DNA of 64,000 bases from Prochlorococcus sp. MIT 0603 (GCF_000760215.1 NZ_JNAW01000002.1:186001-250000), one strand, 5' to 3'. Counted from the first letter of the stretch, positions 1 to 10,100 are shown. Made by a program: numbers and translations. The notes: generated by a model not told the origin, from the letters alone.

Positions 1-2
1 CT

Positions 3-155
3 TTCATGGAGCAACGTAAACGTTACAACGATGAATACAAGCTGATTACTGATAGAGAATTGCAAGATAAATTTGATTCAATGTCTAACGAACAGAAGAG
101 TGATTTAATTAAAGAGCTTGAAAAAGATAACAATGATAATGGAGCAACACTTTAA
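3..155 (+). CDS. DUF3007 family protein, C-terminal part
   Basis: The reading frame is open from the window edge and ends at TAA 153-155, so only about 50 C-terminal residues are visible. The piece is hydrophilic and charged (RKRYNDEYKLITDRELQDKF) like the tail of cyanobacterial DUF3007 proteins. In picocyanobacteria DUF3007 usually sits between ndhL and trpA, and trpA follows here, which supports the call. The membrane segments expected upstream are outside the window. Confidence 0.65.
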   Translation, partial: FMEQRKRYNDEYKLITDRELQDKFDSMSNEQKSDLIKELEKDNNDNGATL

Positions 156-217
156 ATAGAAGCTAATCTTTTAAAACTCTTCAATGCATTTGATCAGAAA
201 AAATCAACTATCACTCT

Positions 218-1021
218 ATGAAGAACTCTGCTATTGCTGAATGTTTTATTCAATCAAAGAAACAAGGTCGTATTGCATTAATGCCTTTTATAATGGCAGG
301 CGATCCTGATTTGAATACATCTGCACAGATATTATTAAAACTTCAAGAGAAAGGAGCAGACATTATTGAATTAGGTATTCCATATAGTGACCCACTTGCT
401 GATGGGCCAATAATACAGTTAGCAGCATCACGTGCACTTTCTTCTGGAACTTCTCCAAAAGCTGTTTTAGAAATGTTGTCTAATTTAAAGGGCAGATTAA
501 ATATTCCTATAATACTTTTTACTTATAGCAATCCATTGCTTAATTATGGTATGGAGTCTTTTTGTGAGCTAGCGTCTAATGCTGGCGCCTCTGGACTAGT
601 TGTTCCAGATTTACCACTTGAAGAGGCTAAAAAATTATCTTTAATTGCTGTAAAAAAAGGATTGGATTTAGTTCTCTTGGTTGCACCTACTACACCTTCA
701 GATCGCATGAAAAAAATCTCTGAAAGTAGTAGTGGTTTTACCTATCTTGTAAGCGTAACTGGAGTCACAGGAGAACGCACTGTAATAGAAGATCGTGTTA
801 AGTTGCTAGTTAATAAACTGAAGAAAATACATTCGAATCCTGTTGCTGTTGGGTTTGGTATTTCAGAGCCTAAGCACGTAAGTCAAGTTAGAGAATGGGG
901 TGCTGATGGTGCAATAATTGGGAGTGCTCTAGTGAAAAGGATTAGCAAAGCATCTAAAGAGAATGCTGTAGAAGAAGCAGGGAAATTTTGTAGTGAACTT
1001 CGTAAAGCAGCTGGTTACTGA
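218..1021 (+). CDS. trpA: Tryptophan synthase alpha subunit
   Basis: This is the cytoplasmic TIM-barrel subunit that cleaves indole-3-glycerol phosphate to indole and glyceraldehyde-3-phosphate and passes indole to TrpB. Its 267 residues match the usual family length. The catalytic acids are visible as E51 and D62 in [14 protein letters not shown], and the phosphate-binding end GFGIS..EH-like region ([10 protein letters not shown]) and GSALV are present. It stands apart from other trp genes, as is normal in picocyanobacteria, and is followed by a hairpin terminator shared with the convergent cyAbrB gene. Confidence 0.97.
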   Translation: MKNSAIAECFIQSKKQGRIALMPFIMAGDPDLNTSAQILLKLQEKGADIIELGIPYSDPLADGPIIQLAASRALSSGTSPKAVLEMLSNLKGRLNIPIILFTYSNPLLNYGMESFCELASNAGASGLVVPDLPLEEAKKLSLIAVKKGLDLVLLVAPTTPSDRMKKISESSSGFTYLVSVTGVTGERTVIEDRVKLLVNKLKKIHSNPVAVGFGISEPKHVSQVREWGADGAIIGSALVKRISKASKENAVEEAGKFCSELRKAAGY

Positions 1022-1066
1022 TCGTTTGATGTGGAATATATTAGTTGGTTAATTAAGTAAATAAAA

Positions 1067-1091
1067 AAGCCCCAGATTTATTCTGAGGCTT
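1067..1091. terminator. Bidirectional hairpin terminator between trpA and cyAbrB gene
   Basis: AAGCC-CCAGA pairs with TCTG-A-GGCTT around a short loop, with an A-run on the left, giving a T-run for transcription from the right. It lies between two convergent genes. Confidence 0.6.
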
Positions 1092-1151
1092 AAGATTAAT
1101 AAATTAAAAGAAATAAGTATTCTCTAAAAATCAAGTTAAATATTAATTCTT

Positions 1152-1520
1152 TTAGTCGTCAGAATCTTCTGCTCCAGCAGGAACAAGTCTGATTTGCTTG
1201 CGACCTAATTTAATTTCAAATTCATCGCCAGCTTTGAGATCTAGTAAAGCTGTATATGCTTTACCAATTAATAGATTTCCGTTGCCTTGAACAGTTGCAA
1301 CATAGCTAAGCTTTCTACCACCTTTTCCAATTCCTGCTACACCAGTTGCTCCTAGGCTTACACCTTTAGCTTCTAGCAGAGCTTCATAAAAAGCAGTGAA
1401 GTTTAGTCTTTCACCACCATCCTTCTTGTTGGATACATATCCACATGCACGAACAAGATCTGATTTACTGACATCACCAAGTTCTTTGACTTTAGTGAGC
1501 AGGTCGCTACCTGTTAGCAT
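1152..1520 (-). CDS. cyAbrB-type transcriptional regulator
   Basis: This is a cyanobacterial AbrB-like DNA-binding protein; family members regulate nitrogen and carbon genes. The start chosen is ATG 1520 (MLTGSDLLTKVKELG), which matches the family N-terminus; a longer frame to 1559 adds a non-conserved extension. The N-terminal half holds the conserved KSDLVRACGYVS and FYEALLEAKGV segments, the C-terminal half the AbrB-like beta part (GDEFEIKLGRKQIRLVP). Length is 122 residues. It is monocistronic and convergent with trpA. Confidence 0.88.
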   Translation of the reverse strand: MLTGSDLLTKVKELGDVSKSDLVRACGYVSNKKDGGERLNFTAFYEALLEAKGVSLGATGVAGIGKGGRKLSYVATVQGNGNLLIGKAYTALLDLKAGDEFEIKLGRKQIRLVPAGAEDSDD

Positions 1521-1624
1521 AGTTAAGTAATAAATTGATCTACTTAAATAACATAGCAATTAGTATGCCAATTGTGCAATCATTTAAGTGTAATTTTCAT
1601 TTAATTGTTTAATCTCTGATTCTA

Positions 1625-1894
1625 ATGGAGAAATTTGTTCTGATTGGTACTTACTGTGAAAATGCTATTCAAAAGCGCAACCCTTTTCGCGAAGAACATC
1701 TCTATAGACTAAATAAACTCAAGGAAGAAGGGATACTGATAACCTTAGGTCCTACAAAATGTACTAGATATGTATTTGGAATTTTTGAAGCTTCAAGTAT
1801 TGAAGATGTAAAGAAACTTTTAAAAGATGACGTTTATTGGAAAGAAGGAATATGGACTTCGTTAGATGTCTATCCTTGGATCCAAGCTTTCTGA
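1625..1894 (+). CDS. YciI-like protein
   Basis: An 89-residue ferredoxin-fold protein of the YciI type. The pattern of two strand-helix units with REEHLYRLNKLKEEGILITLGP (conserved His and the GP turn) and a C-terminal DVYPW segment fits the family. The biochemical role of YciI proteins is mostly unknown. Its 3' end overlaps the convergent cytochrome gene by 25 bases. Confidence 0.75.
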   Translation: MEKFVLIGTYCENAIQKRNPFREEHLYRLNKLKEEGILITLGPTKCTRYVFGIFEASSIEDVKKLLKDDVYWKEGIWTSLDVYPWIQAF

Positions 1895-2280
1895 GCTTGT
1901 AGCAATATCCAATTTGCAACAATTTCATCTCCATTTTCACCAAGAACTTCTTTATATCCACTCATACTTCCTATACCTTCTCTTGCAATTTTTGCAATTT
2001 CCTCTGTAGTATCTAGTCCATTACGATGTAAGTCTTTTAACTTTAAGGTTTTGTTTCTTCTAATGATATTTCCACCTTTTATATGACAACCTGAACAATT
2101 TTTAATAAAGAGATGCTCTCCTTTAGATTCATTTTGAGCGAAGACTTTGGTTGGAAGCGTTAAAAATGATGAAACGAGAGCTGTAATTAAAATACCAAGC
2201 TTAAAGAAAGTCAAAAATTGATCAAAATGAACCTTTAATTGTCTTTTAAAGTTCACAAAACAAACACTACTAGATCTCAT
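1870..2280 (-). CDS. c-type cytochrome, membrane-targeted
   Basis: A 136-residue single-haem cytochrome c. An N-terminal hydrophobic segment (about residues 24-48, ending PTKVFA) should act as signal or anchor to the lumen. The haem motif CSGCH follows, and GIGSMSGY supplies the likely axial Met. The size and motif placement are cytochrome c6-like, so a role in lumenal electron transfer is likely but not proven. The gene begins directly after the stop of the upstream 104-residue gene, suggesting co-transcription. Confidence 0.8.
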   Translation of the reverse strand: MRSSSVCFVNFKRQLKVHFDQFLTFFKLGILITALVSSFLTLPTKVFAQNESKGEHLFIKNCSGCHIKGGNIIRRNKTLKLKDLHRNGLDTTEEIAKIAREGIGSMSGYKEVLGENGDEIVANWILLQAQKAWIQG

Positions 2281-2595
2281 CTAAGTATTACAGTCTTCCT
2301 TGATTTCTTCTAATAGCAGGTCAAGTTGACCGAAAGGATCCTCTGCTTTCTTCTCTTCTTCATTAGTTGAATTGCTTTCAGACCATCTTTGTTCTATATC
2401 GCATAAGACGCCTGCAAGTTCAGCTAATCCTCCAGATCTATATTTTTCTTTAAGCACTTCCATTAGAGCGGGCATTCTATCGGAACCTGCTTTGAGAATT
2501 ATCCGAAGATCTTTTTGAGTTTTTCCTTTCTGCTTAAGCCAATCTTTAATTAAAAGCGAGATTTCTTTTTCAATATTTTGATTCCATTTTTCCAT
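2281..2595 (-). CDS. Conserved hypothetical protein, acidic C-terminus
   Basis: A 104-residue soluble protein that I do not recognise. It is helical in appearance, with a basic first half (LLIKDWLKQKGKTQKDLR) and a very acidic last third (EEEKKAEDPFGQLD). No membrane segment or known motif is seen. It lies between the DUF1232 gene (6-base gap) and the cytochrome gene (no gap), so the three are probably one transcript. Confidence 0.7.
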   Translation of the reverse strand: MEKWNQNIEKEISLLIKDWLKQKGKTQKDLRIILKAGSDRMPALMEVLKEKYRSGGLAELAGVLCDIEQRWSESNSTNEEEKKAEDPFGQLDLLLEEIKEDCNT

Positions 2596-2601
2596 AGTTA
2601 T

Positions 2602-2967
2602 TTAAAGAGGGAACCAAGTGTCAAGTTTTCTACGTGCTCTATTGCGAATCTCAGGGGTCATGTGTTGGCTCCATAGACTAATTACTGCAGTAATTGCAAC
2701 AAGATCATCACTGAAACCTGCAACTGGAATGAAATCTGGCATCAAATCGATAGGCATAATTAAATATGTTAGTGCCGCAATTAAAGAAACTCTTGCTTGG
2801 GGGGGAGTTGAAGTATCTAAGAGCATTTCAAATGCCTCTAGTGCTGGTTTGGCCAAAGTCCTACCAGCTCTTAATAGAACTTTTTTAAATATCCCTTCAT
2901 CAATAACAGAACTATCAATGACTTCTGTGTCATAAACTTTTTGTTCTTCAGTGTTGTTATTGGTCAT
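2602..2967 (-). CDS. DUF1232 (YkvA-like) protein
   Basis: A 121-residue protein with the DUF1232 core: a hydrophobic helix with LIMPIDLMPDFIPVAGFSDD followed by a second hydrophobic segment. Family members are small membrane-associated proteins of unknown function. It leads a probable three-gene transcript with the 104-residue protein and the cytochrome c. Confidence 0.85.
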   Translation of the reverse strand: MTNNNTEEQKVYDTEVIDSSVIDEGIFKKVLLRAGRTLAKPALEAFEMLLDTSTPPQARVSLIAALTYLIMPIDLMPDFIPVAGFSDDLVAITAVISLWSQHMTPEIRNRARRKLDTWFPL

Positions 2968-3015
2968 ATTTATTAGATGTGATTTATAGAAAAATGATTT
3001 TGTAAAATAGCTTCT

Positions 3016-3948
3016 TCATTCATCTTGTAAGCTAACCTCAACCAAGCCATTTTGGATCCCTGTTTTTCGAAGCTTCCTGAGAGCTCTGTGAACTACTTGT
3101 CTGCAATATTCCCTGCTACATTTCATATGTTGTGCTACTTCTGCAAGAGTTCTCCATTTATTTGTTCCATCAAGTCCAAAACGTAAGCTAACAATTGTTC
3201 TCTCTTTATTAGTTAGATTTGCTTCTCTAAGTAATGACCATGCTGAGTCATTGCGTTCAGCCAACTCTGCAAGTTCCATTGGAGGCGCTTCTTCGCTTGG
3301 CAAGATATCCCCTAACTCTGAAGGTTCTGATTTGGATTGTATTGCTCCTTGCAGGCTTACAGTGATACTTCTAAGTTCACATTCAAGTAGTTCACCTAAA
3401 TCTTCTTGAGAGATGTTTAACTTATTTGCCAATTGTTCTAAAGAGGGTGTGCTACCACTTTCTTGCATTAATTGTGATTTTGCGGATCTAAGCTTTGTTA
3501 ATTTCTCATTTATATTTACAGGGATTCTAATAGTTCGACTTTGTGTTGATAAGGCTCTGTTTAGCCCTTGCCTAATCCACCAGTATGCATAAGTAGAGAA
3601 ACGATGTCCTCTCTTGGGATCATATTTCTCTACTGCTCGTGTTAATCCTAGTGTTCCTTCTTGAATGAGATCTAGTAGTTCAAGCCCTTTCCCTTGATAT
3701 TTCTTAGCTAAATTAACTACTAGTCTGAGGTTTGCCGTAATCATATGGTTTTTAGCTTTTTCACCTTCTTGGATTGCTTTTTTCTCAGATTCGGTGAAAT
3801 TCTGGTTATTTGTATTTTGGGTTGATGTTTTGCTTCTTTCCATTAGAGATACCATTGCTTGTACCTTTCTCCCCATGGTGAGCTCTTCTTCTGGTGTAAG
3901 TAGTGGGTGACGCCCTATCTCCCCAAGAAAATCACTTAAAGAACTCAC
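3016..3948 (-). CDS. Group 2 sigma-70 factor
   Basis: A primary-like but non-essential type sigma factor of 310 residues without region 1.1. Region 1.2 is at the N-terminus ([17 protein letters not shown]), region 2 reads [23 protein letters not shown] and YAYWWIRQ, region 3 follows, and region 4 has the helix-turn-helix ([19 protein letters not shown]). It should direct core polymerase to sigma-70 type promoters under particular conditions. It is transcribed alone, with 220 bases of AT-rich DNA upstream. Confidence 0.93.
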   Translation of the reverse strand: MSSLSDFLGEIGRHPLLTPEEELTMGRKVQAMVSLMERSKTSTQNTNNQNFTESEKKAIQEGEKAKNHMITANLRLVVNLAKKYQGKGLELLDLIQEGTLGLTRAVEKYDPKRGHRFSTYAYWWIRQGLNRALSTQSRTIRIPVNINEKLTKLRSAKSQLMQESGSTPSLEQLANKLNISQEDLGELLECELRSITVSLQGAIQSKSEPSELGDILPSEEAPPMELAELAERNDSAWSLLREANLTNKERTIVSLRFGLDGTNKWRTLAEVAQHMKCSREYCRQVVHRALRKLRKTGIQNGLVEVSLQDE

Positions 3949-4172
3949 GATTTAAAACTCCTTATCATTTATGTGAAATCAGTTTGAAATTTGAAAGTAT
4001 TAACTTTCGATTAATGCAGCCAAGATTCTTGATTTCATTTTAGATTGTAAATAGTGTATTTATTCTGAATATTTCTCAATATCTAGCCACTTTTTTATGC
4101 AAGTTATTACAGAAATGACATCTTTCTTCTCCGCCTATCTCGTAGTATTTATGAAATACGCTCGTAAACACT

Positions 4173-4649
4173 TTGATTGACAAATCGATTCTGAATAGTG
4201 CACTAGTTGCATACTTGCATTATTTATGCATTATTCTCTGTTTTGGTGCTTTGCTTTTTGAGAGATTACGTTTAAAAGTTGATCTGAATAGAGAAGAAGC
4301 TATATCCATAATTTTGGCAGATATTATTTATGGGCTGGCTGGGGTTATGCTTATAGTGACAGGCATTCTTAGGGTTAAATTTTTTGGACAAGGGCCAGAG
4401 TTTTATACTGAAAATCCCTTGTTTTGGTTCAAAATAGCTTCTTATATTTCTGTTGGATTGCTCTCCCTTTACCCAACTATTACCTATATTTTGTGGGCAA
4501 TTCCTATAAGTAAAAATAAGCTCCCAACTCTTACAGATAATTTATTAGCAAGGTTTCGCTTAATAATAAATATAGAAATTATTGGATTTTCTTTAATTCC
4601 ATTAATGGCTACTCTAATGGCTCGAGGAGTTGGATTAGCTACATCTTAA
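4173..4649 (+). CDS. DUF2214 family membrane protein
   Basis: A 158-residue protein with four hydrophobic segments. The start is a TTG at 4173, because an in-frame TGA lies 19 bases upstream and no ATG fits. The pattern LVAYLHYLCIILCFGALLFE followed by a loop and RVKFFGQGPEFY matches DUF2214 inner-membrane proteins of unknown function. Confidence 0.8.
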   Translation: MIDKSILNSALVAYLHYLCIILCFGALLFERLRLKVDLNREEAISIILADIIYGLAGVMLIVTGILRVKFFGQGPEFYTENPLFWFKIASYISVGLLSLYPTITYILWAIPISKNKLPTLTDNLLARFRLIINIEIIGFSLIPLMATLMARGVGLATS

Positions 4650-4672
4650 TGTCTTTAGATTGCAGGAATTAG

Positions 4673-5395
4673 TTATTTTTTCTGAGAGTTATTTCTTTTG
4701 GAATTTCTCCTGCTATCAAGTACTTCTAATACATCTCTCCAGTCTACGTTGTGGTATCTGAGAGCAACTTGTAGGTGGAAAATTAGATCAGCAGCTTCAT
4801 TTGCAATGGATTTGGGATCATTATCTTTGCATGCCATTACAAATTCTGATCCTTCTTCTCCAATTTTTTTGAGGATTCTATTCTCACCACTTTCTAAAAG
4901 ACTATTTGTATAACTTCCAGGTTGAGGGTTGTTGGACCTTTCTTTGATTGTTTGAAAGAGTTCACTACAGGAGTTTGTTAAGGGTGGAAGAAAAGTGGGT
5001 TTATCACTTCCCAAAGAAGAATCTTTACCAAAATCCTTGAAAAAACAGCTTCTTGCTCCTTCATGACAAGCAATGGAACCAACTTGCTCAATAGAAAAAA
5101 TTATTGCATCCGAATCACAATCATATCTAATACTTTTAAGTTTTTGAAAATGCCCACTGGTTTCACCCTTATGCCAAAGCTTTTGCCTTGATCTGCTCCA
5201 GTAATGGATTTCGCCTGTCTTTAATGTTTCCTTTAAAGCTGTTTTGTTAACCCATGCCATCATTAATATTGCCCCATCAAGGTAATCTTGAGCAATTGCT
5301 GGTATAAGCCCTTTTTCGTTAAAACGAAGTGTTTCTATGATTTCTTGGCTCAGTTGCGTCATATCCTTAATTGATGAAAGAAAATTTAATTGCAA
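4673..5395 (-). CDS. hisIE: Bifunctional phosphoribosyl-AMP cyclohydrolase / phosphoribosyl-ATP pyrophosphatase
   Basis: The protein carries out two successive steps of histidine synthesis. Residues about 25-115 are the HisI domain, with the zinc-site segment CDSDAIIF, then HEGARSCF. The last 100 residues are the HisE domain (KKIGEEGSEFVMACKD and NEAADLIFHLQVAL). Length 240 is normal for the fusion. The first ATG is used here; an internal ATG 11 residues on is also possible. Confidence 0.95.
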   Translation of the reverse strand: MQLNFLSSIKDMTQLSQEIIETLRFNEKGLIPAIAQDYLDGAILMMAWVNKTALKETLKTGEIHYWSRSRQKLWHKGETSGHFQKLKSIRYDCDSDAIIFSIEQVGSIACHEGARSCFFKDFGKDSSLGSDKPTFLPPLTNSCSELFQTIKERSNNPQPGSYTNSLLESGENRILKKIGEEGSEFVMACKDNDPKSIANEAADLIFHLQVALRYHNVDWRDVLEVLDSRRNSKRNNSQKK

Positions 5396-5431
5396 TGATG
5401 TGGGTAGTGTATTCCCTCAAATATGAAGTAG

Positions 5432-5905
5432 ATGCCTGATCAAACTACTGGTTTTAGCTGTAGCAAGCATTTTGAAGGATTCCCTTGTTGTCATAGGCAA
5501 TGGAGGCACTCTGGCCATTGTAGTTTTGTTCATGGATATAGTAGAAAGTTTACTTTTTGGTTTAGAGCAAATGCCTTGGATCAACATGGATTTGTGGTTG
5601 ATTTTTCAAGCCTTTATTTGCTAGAGCAAAAATTGAAAGATCATTTTGATCATACTTTTCTTGTTAACAAAGACGACCCTATGCTTCCACAATGGCAAAA
5701 ATTACATGATGCGAAAGCTTTAGATCTTCGAATAATGGAAAATGTAGGAATGGAATCAACAGCAAAGATTATTTGGGAATGGGCAAACTTGATTTTATTA
5801 GAAAGGGACTCTGGGAGAACTTGTTGCTTTAGAGCACAAGCAAGCGAGAACGATTTCAATTCTGCTTGTTTTGAATTGGTTCCCGATTGGTTTAGGTTTA
5901 CTTAA
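5432..5905 (+). CDS. 6-pyruvoyl-tetrahydropterin synthase / QueD-like protein
   Basis: A 157-residue T-fold protein of the PTPS/6-carboxytetrahydropterin synthase superfamily. It shows the first zinc-ligand His (SKHF, H13), the Cys pair C19-C20 followed by HR, and HCSFVHGY, where the usual HGH is HGY, so one of the three classical zinc ligands is replaced. A His and a Glu near the end (ENVGMESTAKIIWEW) match the family. It probably acts on a pterin, but the exact reaction cannot be read off. Confidence 0.75.
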   Translation: MPDQTTGFSCSKHFEGFPCCHRQWRHSGHCSFVHGYSRKFTFWFRANALDQHGFVVDFSSLYLLEQKLKDHFDHTFLVNKDDPMLPQWQKLHDAKALDLRIMENVGMESTAKIIWEWANLILLERDSGRTCCFRAQASENDFNSACFELVPDWFRFT

Positions 5906-5953
5906 ACTACAATCGACTCCCACAATCAGCAATATTATTTAAGTCTCATTTGA

Positions 5954-7519
5954 TTATTTTGGTAGAGACCAAGGGTTAATGCCTAGCTTGGCTCCAATTT
6001 TATGAGCACAAGCAAAACCACTAAAAGCCACTGCATTTAAACCTTGACCAGGGAAGCAAGAGTCGCCTACACAGTAGAGACTTTCTATGGCTGTACTATT
6101 AAAAGGCATTGGCAACAAACCAGGGAGGCGCATTGCAGGGATCGGACCATAACTGCCATTGTGACGACCAAGGAATCGACGATGGCTTCTTGGTGTTCCA
6201 ATCTCTTGATGAGTGATTAGCTCCTTCACTCCTGGAAAAACTTGTTCGATTTTTGTTATTAGACGATCACAGGCAAGAGCTTTTTTCTTTGCATAAGTTG
6301 GTGGATCAAGCCTTTTCCATTCAGCCATGGAGGAAGGAGTAAAGGCATGGATGATGTGATGTCCCTTAGGCGCTAGTGATTTATCTAATAGCGTTGGAAT
6401 TGAGATGAAAACTACACCTTGTTCTGATTCCATCTTTTCCCATTCGTTAAGTATTAAATGGTGGCAGTGTGACCCTTTAGGGATGCAATCTTCTTTAACC
6501 CCTAGATGGATCGATAAGAAGGATGGAGAGGGCTTGTAACGATTCCTCCATTTTTTTTCAGGTTGTGGGGTGTATTCTTCTTCCACAAGAGGTTCTTTAA
6601 CCCCTTCTCCTCCAAAGGTATCCCACCTTGTGGCATTAGACACTATTATATTAGATTGAAGTTCTTCTCCTGTTGAGAGCTTTACTCCAACAGCTTTCTT
6701 TCCTTCTAAAATAACTTTAGTAACTCTGGCTTTATATAAGATCTTGCCCCCATTTGCTTCTAGCCCTTTGACTAGCGTCTCTGCGATAACACCAACACCT
6801 CCTTTGGGGTAGTTAATTCCTCCTGCATGACGGTCTGAGAAGACCATGCCACCATTGATCATTGGGGTTTTTTTTGCTGGCATTACTGACCAACAGAAGC
6901 ATTCTAAGTCTATAAAACTTAATAGCTTTTGATCTGTTATGTATTTACGTGCAACTTCCCCAACATTAAAAGGCAACCACCTTGCTAATCCTAAACATGA
7001 CAATGGTGCTTTAAAGAAGACCTTGGCTAAATATGCGGGATCTTCGATTGATAATAAAGGCATTGAGTCAAGACAGTTAAAGACTTGCCAACAGACTTTG
7101 TAAAAAGCTTTTATTCCTTTCTCTTCATGTGGAAAATGAGAGACTAAGTGCGAAATGAATTGATCATAGTCTCTATCAACTGTAATATCATCTCCTTCTG
7201 GTAGGTGATAAGTTAGTTGAGTAGGGTCTGGTATGGTTTCACACCTTTGTCCTACGTCGGCAAGAGCTCTTGTTAGGAGGTTTGTATAACCTTTCTCTCC
7301 GAATCCAAATATCATAGAGGCTCCAACGTCAAACTTATAACCATTTCTATTAAATGCACCACTGCTTCCTCCTGGAATGGTGTATCTCTCAAGAACTAAA
7401 ACTCTTGCTCCTTTTGCCGCTAGCTGGGTCGCAGTAACCAAGCCTCCTATCCCTGAACCAATTACTATTACGTCCCATAAGGACTCTTTGTGCTTAAAAG
7501 TTTTCTCTCTAGAGTTCAT
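5954..7519 (-). CDS. crtH: Carotenoid isomerase (prolycopene isomerase)
   Basis: A 521-residue FAD-dependent CrtISO-type enzyme that converts poly-cis-lycopene to all-trans-lycopene. The dinucleotide-binding motif [20 protein letters not shown] is at the N-terminus with [11 protein letters not shown] after it, and the C-terminal FAD motif is [16 protein letters not shown]. It overlaps the end of trmFO by four bases (ATGA), so the two are translationally coupled. Confidence 0.93.
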   Translation of the reverse strand: MNSREKTFKHKESLWDVIVIGSGIGGLVTATQLAAKGARVLVLERYTIPGGSSGAFNRNGYKFDVGASMIFGFGEKGYTNLLTRALADVGQRCETIPDPTQLTYHLPEGDDITVDRDYDQFISHLVSHFPHEEKGIKAFYKVCWQVFNCLDSMPLLSIEDPAYLAKVFFKAPLSCLGLARWLPFNVGEVARKYITDQKLLSFIDLECFCWSVMPAKKTPMINGGMVFSDRHAGGINYPKGGVGVIAETLVKGLEANGGKILYKARVTKVILEGKKAVGVKLSTGEELQSNIIVSNATRWDTFGGEGVKEPLVEEEYTPQPEKKWRNRYKPSPSFLSIHLGVKEDCIPKGSHCHHLILNEWEKMESEQGVVFISIPTLLDKSLAPKGHHIIHAFTPSSMAEWKRLDPPTYAKKKALACDRLITKIEQVFPGVKELITHQEIGTPRSHRRFLGRHNGSYGPIPAMRLPGLLPMPFNSTAIESLYCVGDSCFPGQGLNAVAFSGFACAHKIGAKLGINPWSLPK

Positions 7520-8925
7520 TGTCTTAGGGGCTCCATGCTAGTCCTAATGGTTTTTGTTGCTGTTTGAATGCTCTTAATGGCTTCTAATGATCTATCACGA
7601 TAAGCCCTATGTCGTGACTGTTTGTCACGTATCCGTTTATCTAGTTTTGGCAAAAGACCAAAATTTGGAGGCATTGGTTGGAAATTGTTTTTATTAGTTA
7701 ATTCCTTATCCCATTGCGAGGTGCTTATGAAATCTATTAACGCACCTATCATTGTTGTTTTGGGAAGTATTATAGGGTCACAATGCATTGCTAATAGAGC
7801 TGCATTAGTTCCTGCCAGCCATCCTCCTGCTATAGCGGCTGAATAGCCTTCTGTACCAGTAATTTGACCTGCAGCAAGGAGAGAAGATCTTTTCTTGAAT
7901 TGAAGCGTTGGATTCAAAAGCTTTGGTGATTCAATAAATGTATTCCTATGCATAACTCCAAAACGAACAAACTCTGCCTTGTGCAAGCCAGGAATTAATT
8001 GAAGAATTCTTCTTTGTTCTTTCCATTTTAGATTTGTTTGGAATCCTACTAAGTTCCAGAGTCTTCCTTCTTTGTCTTCTTGCCGAAGTTGGACTATGGC
8101 ATAAGCTCTTTTTATTTTTCTTAGTTCACGATCATTTAAATCCCCCCATCTTGGGTCCCATAGCCCAATTGGCTTGAGTGGACCATATCGCATGGTGTCT
8201 TCACCTCTACGAGCAAGTTCTTCAATTGGAAGACAACCCTCAAAAAAGATCGCAGATCCTTTTTCAAAATCTTTTAGTTCTGATTGCTCAGCGTTAATGA
8301 GAGCAGATCTAAATGCAATATATTGCTCTTTATTCATTGGGCAATTTATATAATCAGCATCACCTTTGTCATACCTGCTTGCTCTAAAAGCTATCGATAG
8401 ATCGATGCTTTCCCCATCAATAATTGGGCTGGAAGCATCGAAGAAGTGACATTGTTCAACACCTGTGAATTTGTTAATGTCCGTTGCTAATAAATCACTG
8501 GTAAGCGGTCCAGAAGCTATAACAGCTATCTGCTCGGTTGAAGGTAATACTTTGATCTCATTCCTTTCGATAGTTATTAGTGGATGAGAAGATAACTTCT
8601 CAGTTATAAAGTGGCTAAATTTACCTCTATCAACAGCTAAAGCTCCTCCTGCGGGAATTGAATGCTGATCTGCCGTTTGGATGATAAAGGAATTAAGAAT
8701 CCTTAGTTCTTCCTTTAGAAGACCTGATGAGCGATCATTGCTAAGCGATCCAAAACTATTGCTGCAAACTAATTCTGCAAAGTTGCTTGAATGATGTGCC
8801 GGAGATCTCTTGAAAGGTCTCATTTCTATTAATTTGACAGATAACCCTGCACTGGCTATCTGCCAAGCAGCTTCAGCTCCTGCCAAACCTGCACCAATTA
8901 CTAATAAAGGGGTTGATGGCTTCAA
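7516..8925 (-). CDS. trmFO: Methylenetetrahydrofolate-tRNA (uracil-54-C5) methyltransferase
   Basis: This folate- and FAD-dependent enzyme makes ribothymidine-54 in the T-loop of tRNAs. It is 469 residues long, with the Rossmann motif [14 protein letters not shown] at the N-terminus, [14 protein letters not shown], the ELVCSNS segment holding the conserved Cys, and [12 protein letters not shown] near the C-terminus. It is the first gene of a pair with crtH. Confidence 0.95.
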   Translation of the reverse strand: MKPSTPLLVIGAGLAGAEAAWQIASAGLSVKLIEMRPFKRSPAHHSSNFAELVCSNSFGSLSNDRSSGLLKEELRILNSFIIQTADQHSIPAGGALAVDRGKFSHFITEKLSSHPLITIERNEIKVLPSTEQIAVIASGPLTSDLLATDINKFTGVEQCHFFDASSPIIDGESIDLSIAFRASRYDKGDADYINCPMNKEQYIAFRSALINAEQSELKDFEKGSAIFFEGCLPIEELARRGEDTMRYGPLKPIGLWDPRWGDLNDRELRKIKRAYAIVQLRQEDKEGRLWNLVGFQTNLKWKEQRRILQLIPGLHKAEFVRFGVMHRNTFIESPKLLNPTLQFKKRSSLLAAGQITGTEGYSAAIAGGWLAGTNAALLAMHCDPIILPKTTMIGALIDFISTSQWDKELTNKNNFQPMPPNFGLLPKLDKRIRDKQSRHRAYRDRSLEAIKSIQTATKTIRTSMEPLRQ

Positions 8926-8973
8926 GAAATTAACTCTTAGAAACTATCAAGCTTCTAGAACGTAGAAGGAAAT

Positions 8974-9099
8974 TCAGAAAGGGTTATTATCGCCAAATTG
9001 ACGATTCCATTGCTCTCTAGCAGGTTTTTGTATGTTAAAAGTTACCCATCCAATCGCAGCAAGGATAGGCAGAGTTATAACTAAAATGTTGAGGAGCAT
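8974..9099 (-). CDS. Small single-span thylakoid-type protein, PsbY-like
   Basis: A 41-residue protein with one membrane helix at residues 2-20 ([14 protein letters not shown]) and a charged tail [14 protein letters not shown]. The helix followed by the FNI(Q/G) turn is like photosystem II PsbY of picocyanobacteria. The assignment rests on a short stretch, so it is a best guess. Confidence 0.6.
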   Translation of the reverse strand: MLLNILVITLPILAAIGWVTFNIQKPAREQWNRQFGDNNPF

Positions 9100-9250
9100 A
9101 GGGATATAGGGGATTTGATGGTGATCCTACAGAATAGTGGGCGCAATTTGCTAGTTAGTAAAGCAATTCGACTAATAAGCCTCGGACAAGTCTCATTATT
9201 TCTTCTTCATAATCGGACTATTTTGAATATAATCATTTTTCATATGAAGA

Positions 9251-9264
9251 TTGTCACGTGACAA
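9251..9264. promoter_or_regulatory. 14-base perfect palindrome TTGTCACGTGACAA
   Basis: A perfect dyad lies 33 bases upstream of tRNA-Lys. It has the form of a dimeric-repressor operator. No regulator is identified. Confidence 0.4.
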
Positions 9265-9296
9265 CTTTCCTATGGAGCTTTAAGGTTCATGAGTGT

Positions 9297-9368
9297 GGGT
9301 CGCTAGCTCAGCGGTAGAGCATCCGGCTTTTAACCGGCTGGTCCTGAGTTCGAATCTCAGGCGACCCA
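9297..9368 (+). tRNA. tRNA-Lys (UUU)
   Basis: The 72-base sequence folds as a tRNA: acceptor GGGTCGC/GCGACCC, D-arm GCTC/GAGC, anticodon loop CTTTTAA with anticodon TTT, and T-loop TTCGAAT. No CCA is encoded. The anticodon stem has one closing mismatch. Confidence 0.97.
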
Positions 9369-9393
9369 TTTTGTCCCAGAAAATTTCTAAGAA

Positions 9394-9738
9394 ATGAGAA
9401 TCTGCCTGCCAAGGCTTTTGGCTGTTTATATGGCTTCTTTTTTTTTCTTAGATATTTCTTCTGGGCATTCTGGCCTTAATCGTTTTACAGAAATTGATTC
9501 TTTTAATAATTGGATAATTGAGCAGAAATTTGATTCTGAAACGAAAAAGGTGGTGTGTAGGGCGTCAATGAAGGGAGATGGAACCTGGTTTGCAGCAAAG
9601 ATCAGACTAAATAAGAATGATGAAGTTCTCTTGCCCCATGGAGATTCAAAGCATAAAGAAATAGAACTTGATGATTTGGAGCATGTTCGATCACTGTTGC
9701 GAAAGTGTCGAGCTAGTCTTCTGTATTTGCTCCCTTAA
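9394..9738 (+). CDS. Hypothetical secreted protein
   Basis: A 114-residue protein with an N-terminal hydrophobic signal-like segment (LLAVYMASFFFLDISSG). The rest is soluble and mixed in charge, with two cysteines. It begins 26 bases after tRNA-Lys. I do not recognise the family. Confidence 0.6.
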   Translation: MRICLPRLLAVYMASFFFLDISSGHSGLNRFTEIDSFNNWIIEQKFDSETKKVVCRASMKGDGTWFAAKIRLNKNDEVLLPHGDSKHKEIELDDLEHVRSLLRKCRASLLYLLP

Positions 9739-9839
9739 GGCTTCTTTTGGTGATTCAGATTTGTTTTGATATAGACATAAAGACTCGCCTGTTGAGGGGA
9801 TGATTTGTTGGATTAGAAATATCCTTTCAGGATTTGAAA

Positions 9840-9923
9840 ATGAAGTTCGCTGCTATTGGGCTCGCTATCTCAGCAAATGTCTCCCTCTATTTTTGGCTTT
9901 TAGTGAACAACCCTCTCCCTTAA
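9840..9923 (+). CDS. Possible 27-residue membrane microprotein
   Basis: The frame MKFAAIGLAISANVSLYFWL plus seven residues is almost wholly one hydrophobic helix, preceded by AGGA at a suitable distance. It resembles the tiny membrane subunits of photosynthetic complexes in size only. It is the only candidate seen in the 360-base gap 9739-10100. Confidence 0.35.
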   Translation: MKFAAIGLAISANVSLYFWLLVNNPLP

Positions 9924-10100
9924 TGGCTTTATGCTTATTGGTATGAGGTCGTATTTGCTTGAAATCTCCTAGTCCTAACTTTTTTACAAATTGCCTAGAA
10001 TTCTTTAACAGATTTATTATTTCTTTAAGTATTAATAAAGGAGATGTCAGAGAGCAACTTTTTAGGTTGATATGGCACTTTTAGACTCATCCTGAAAGAG

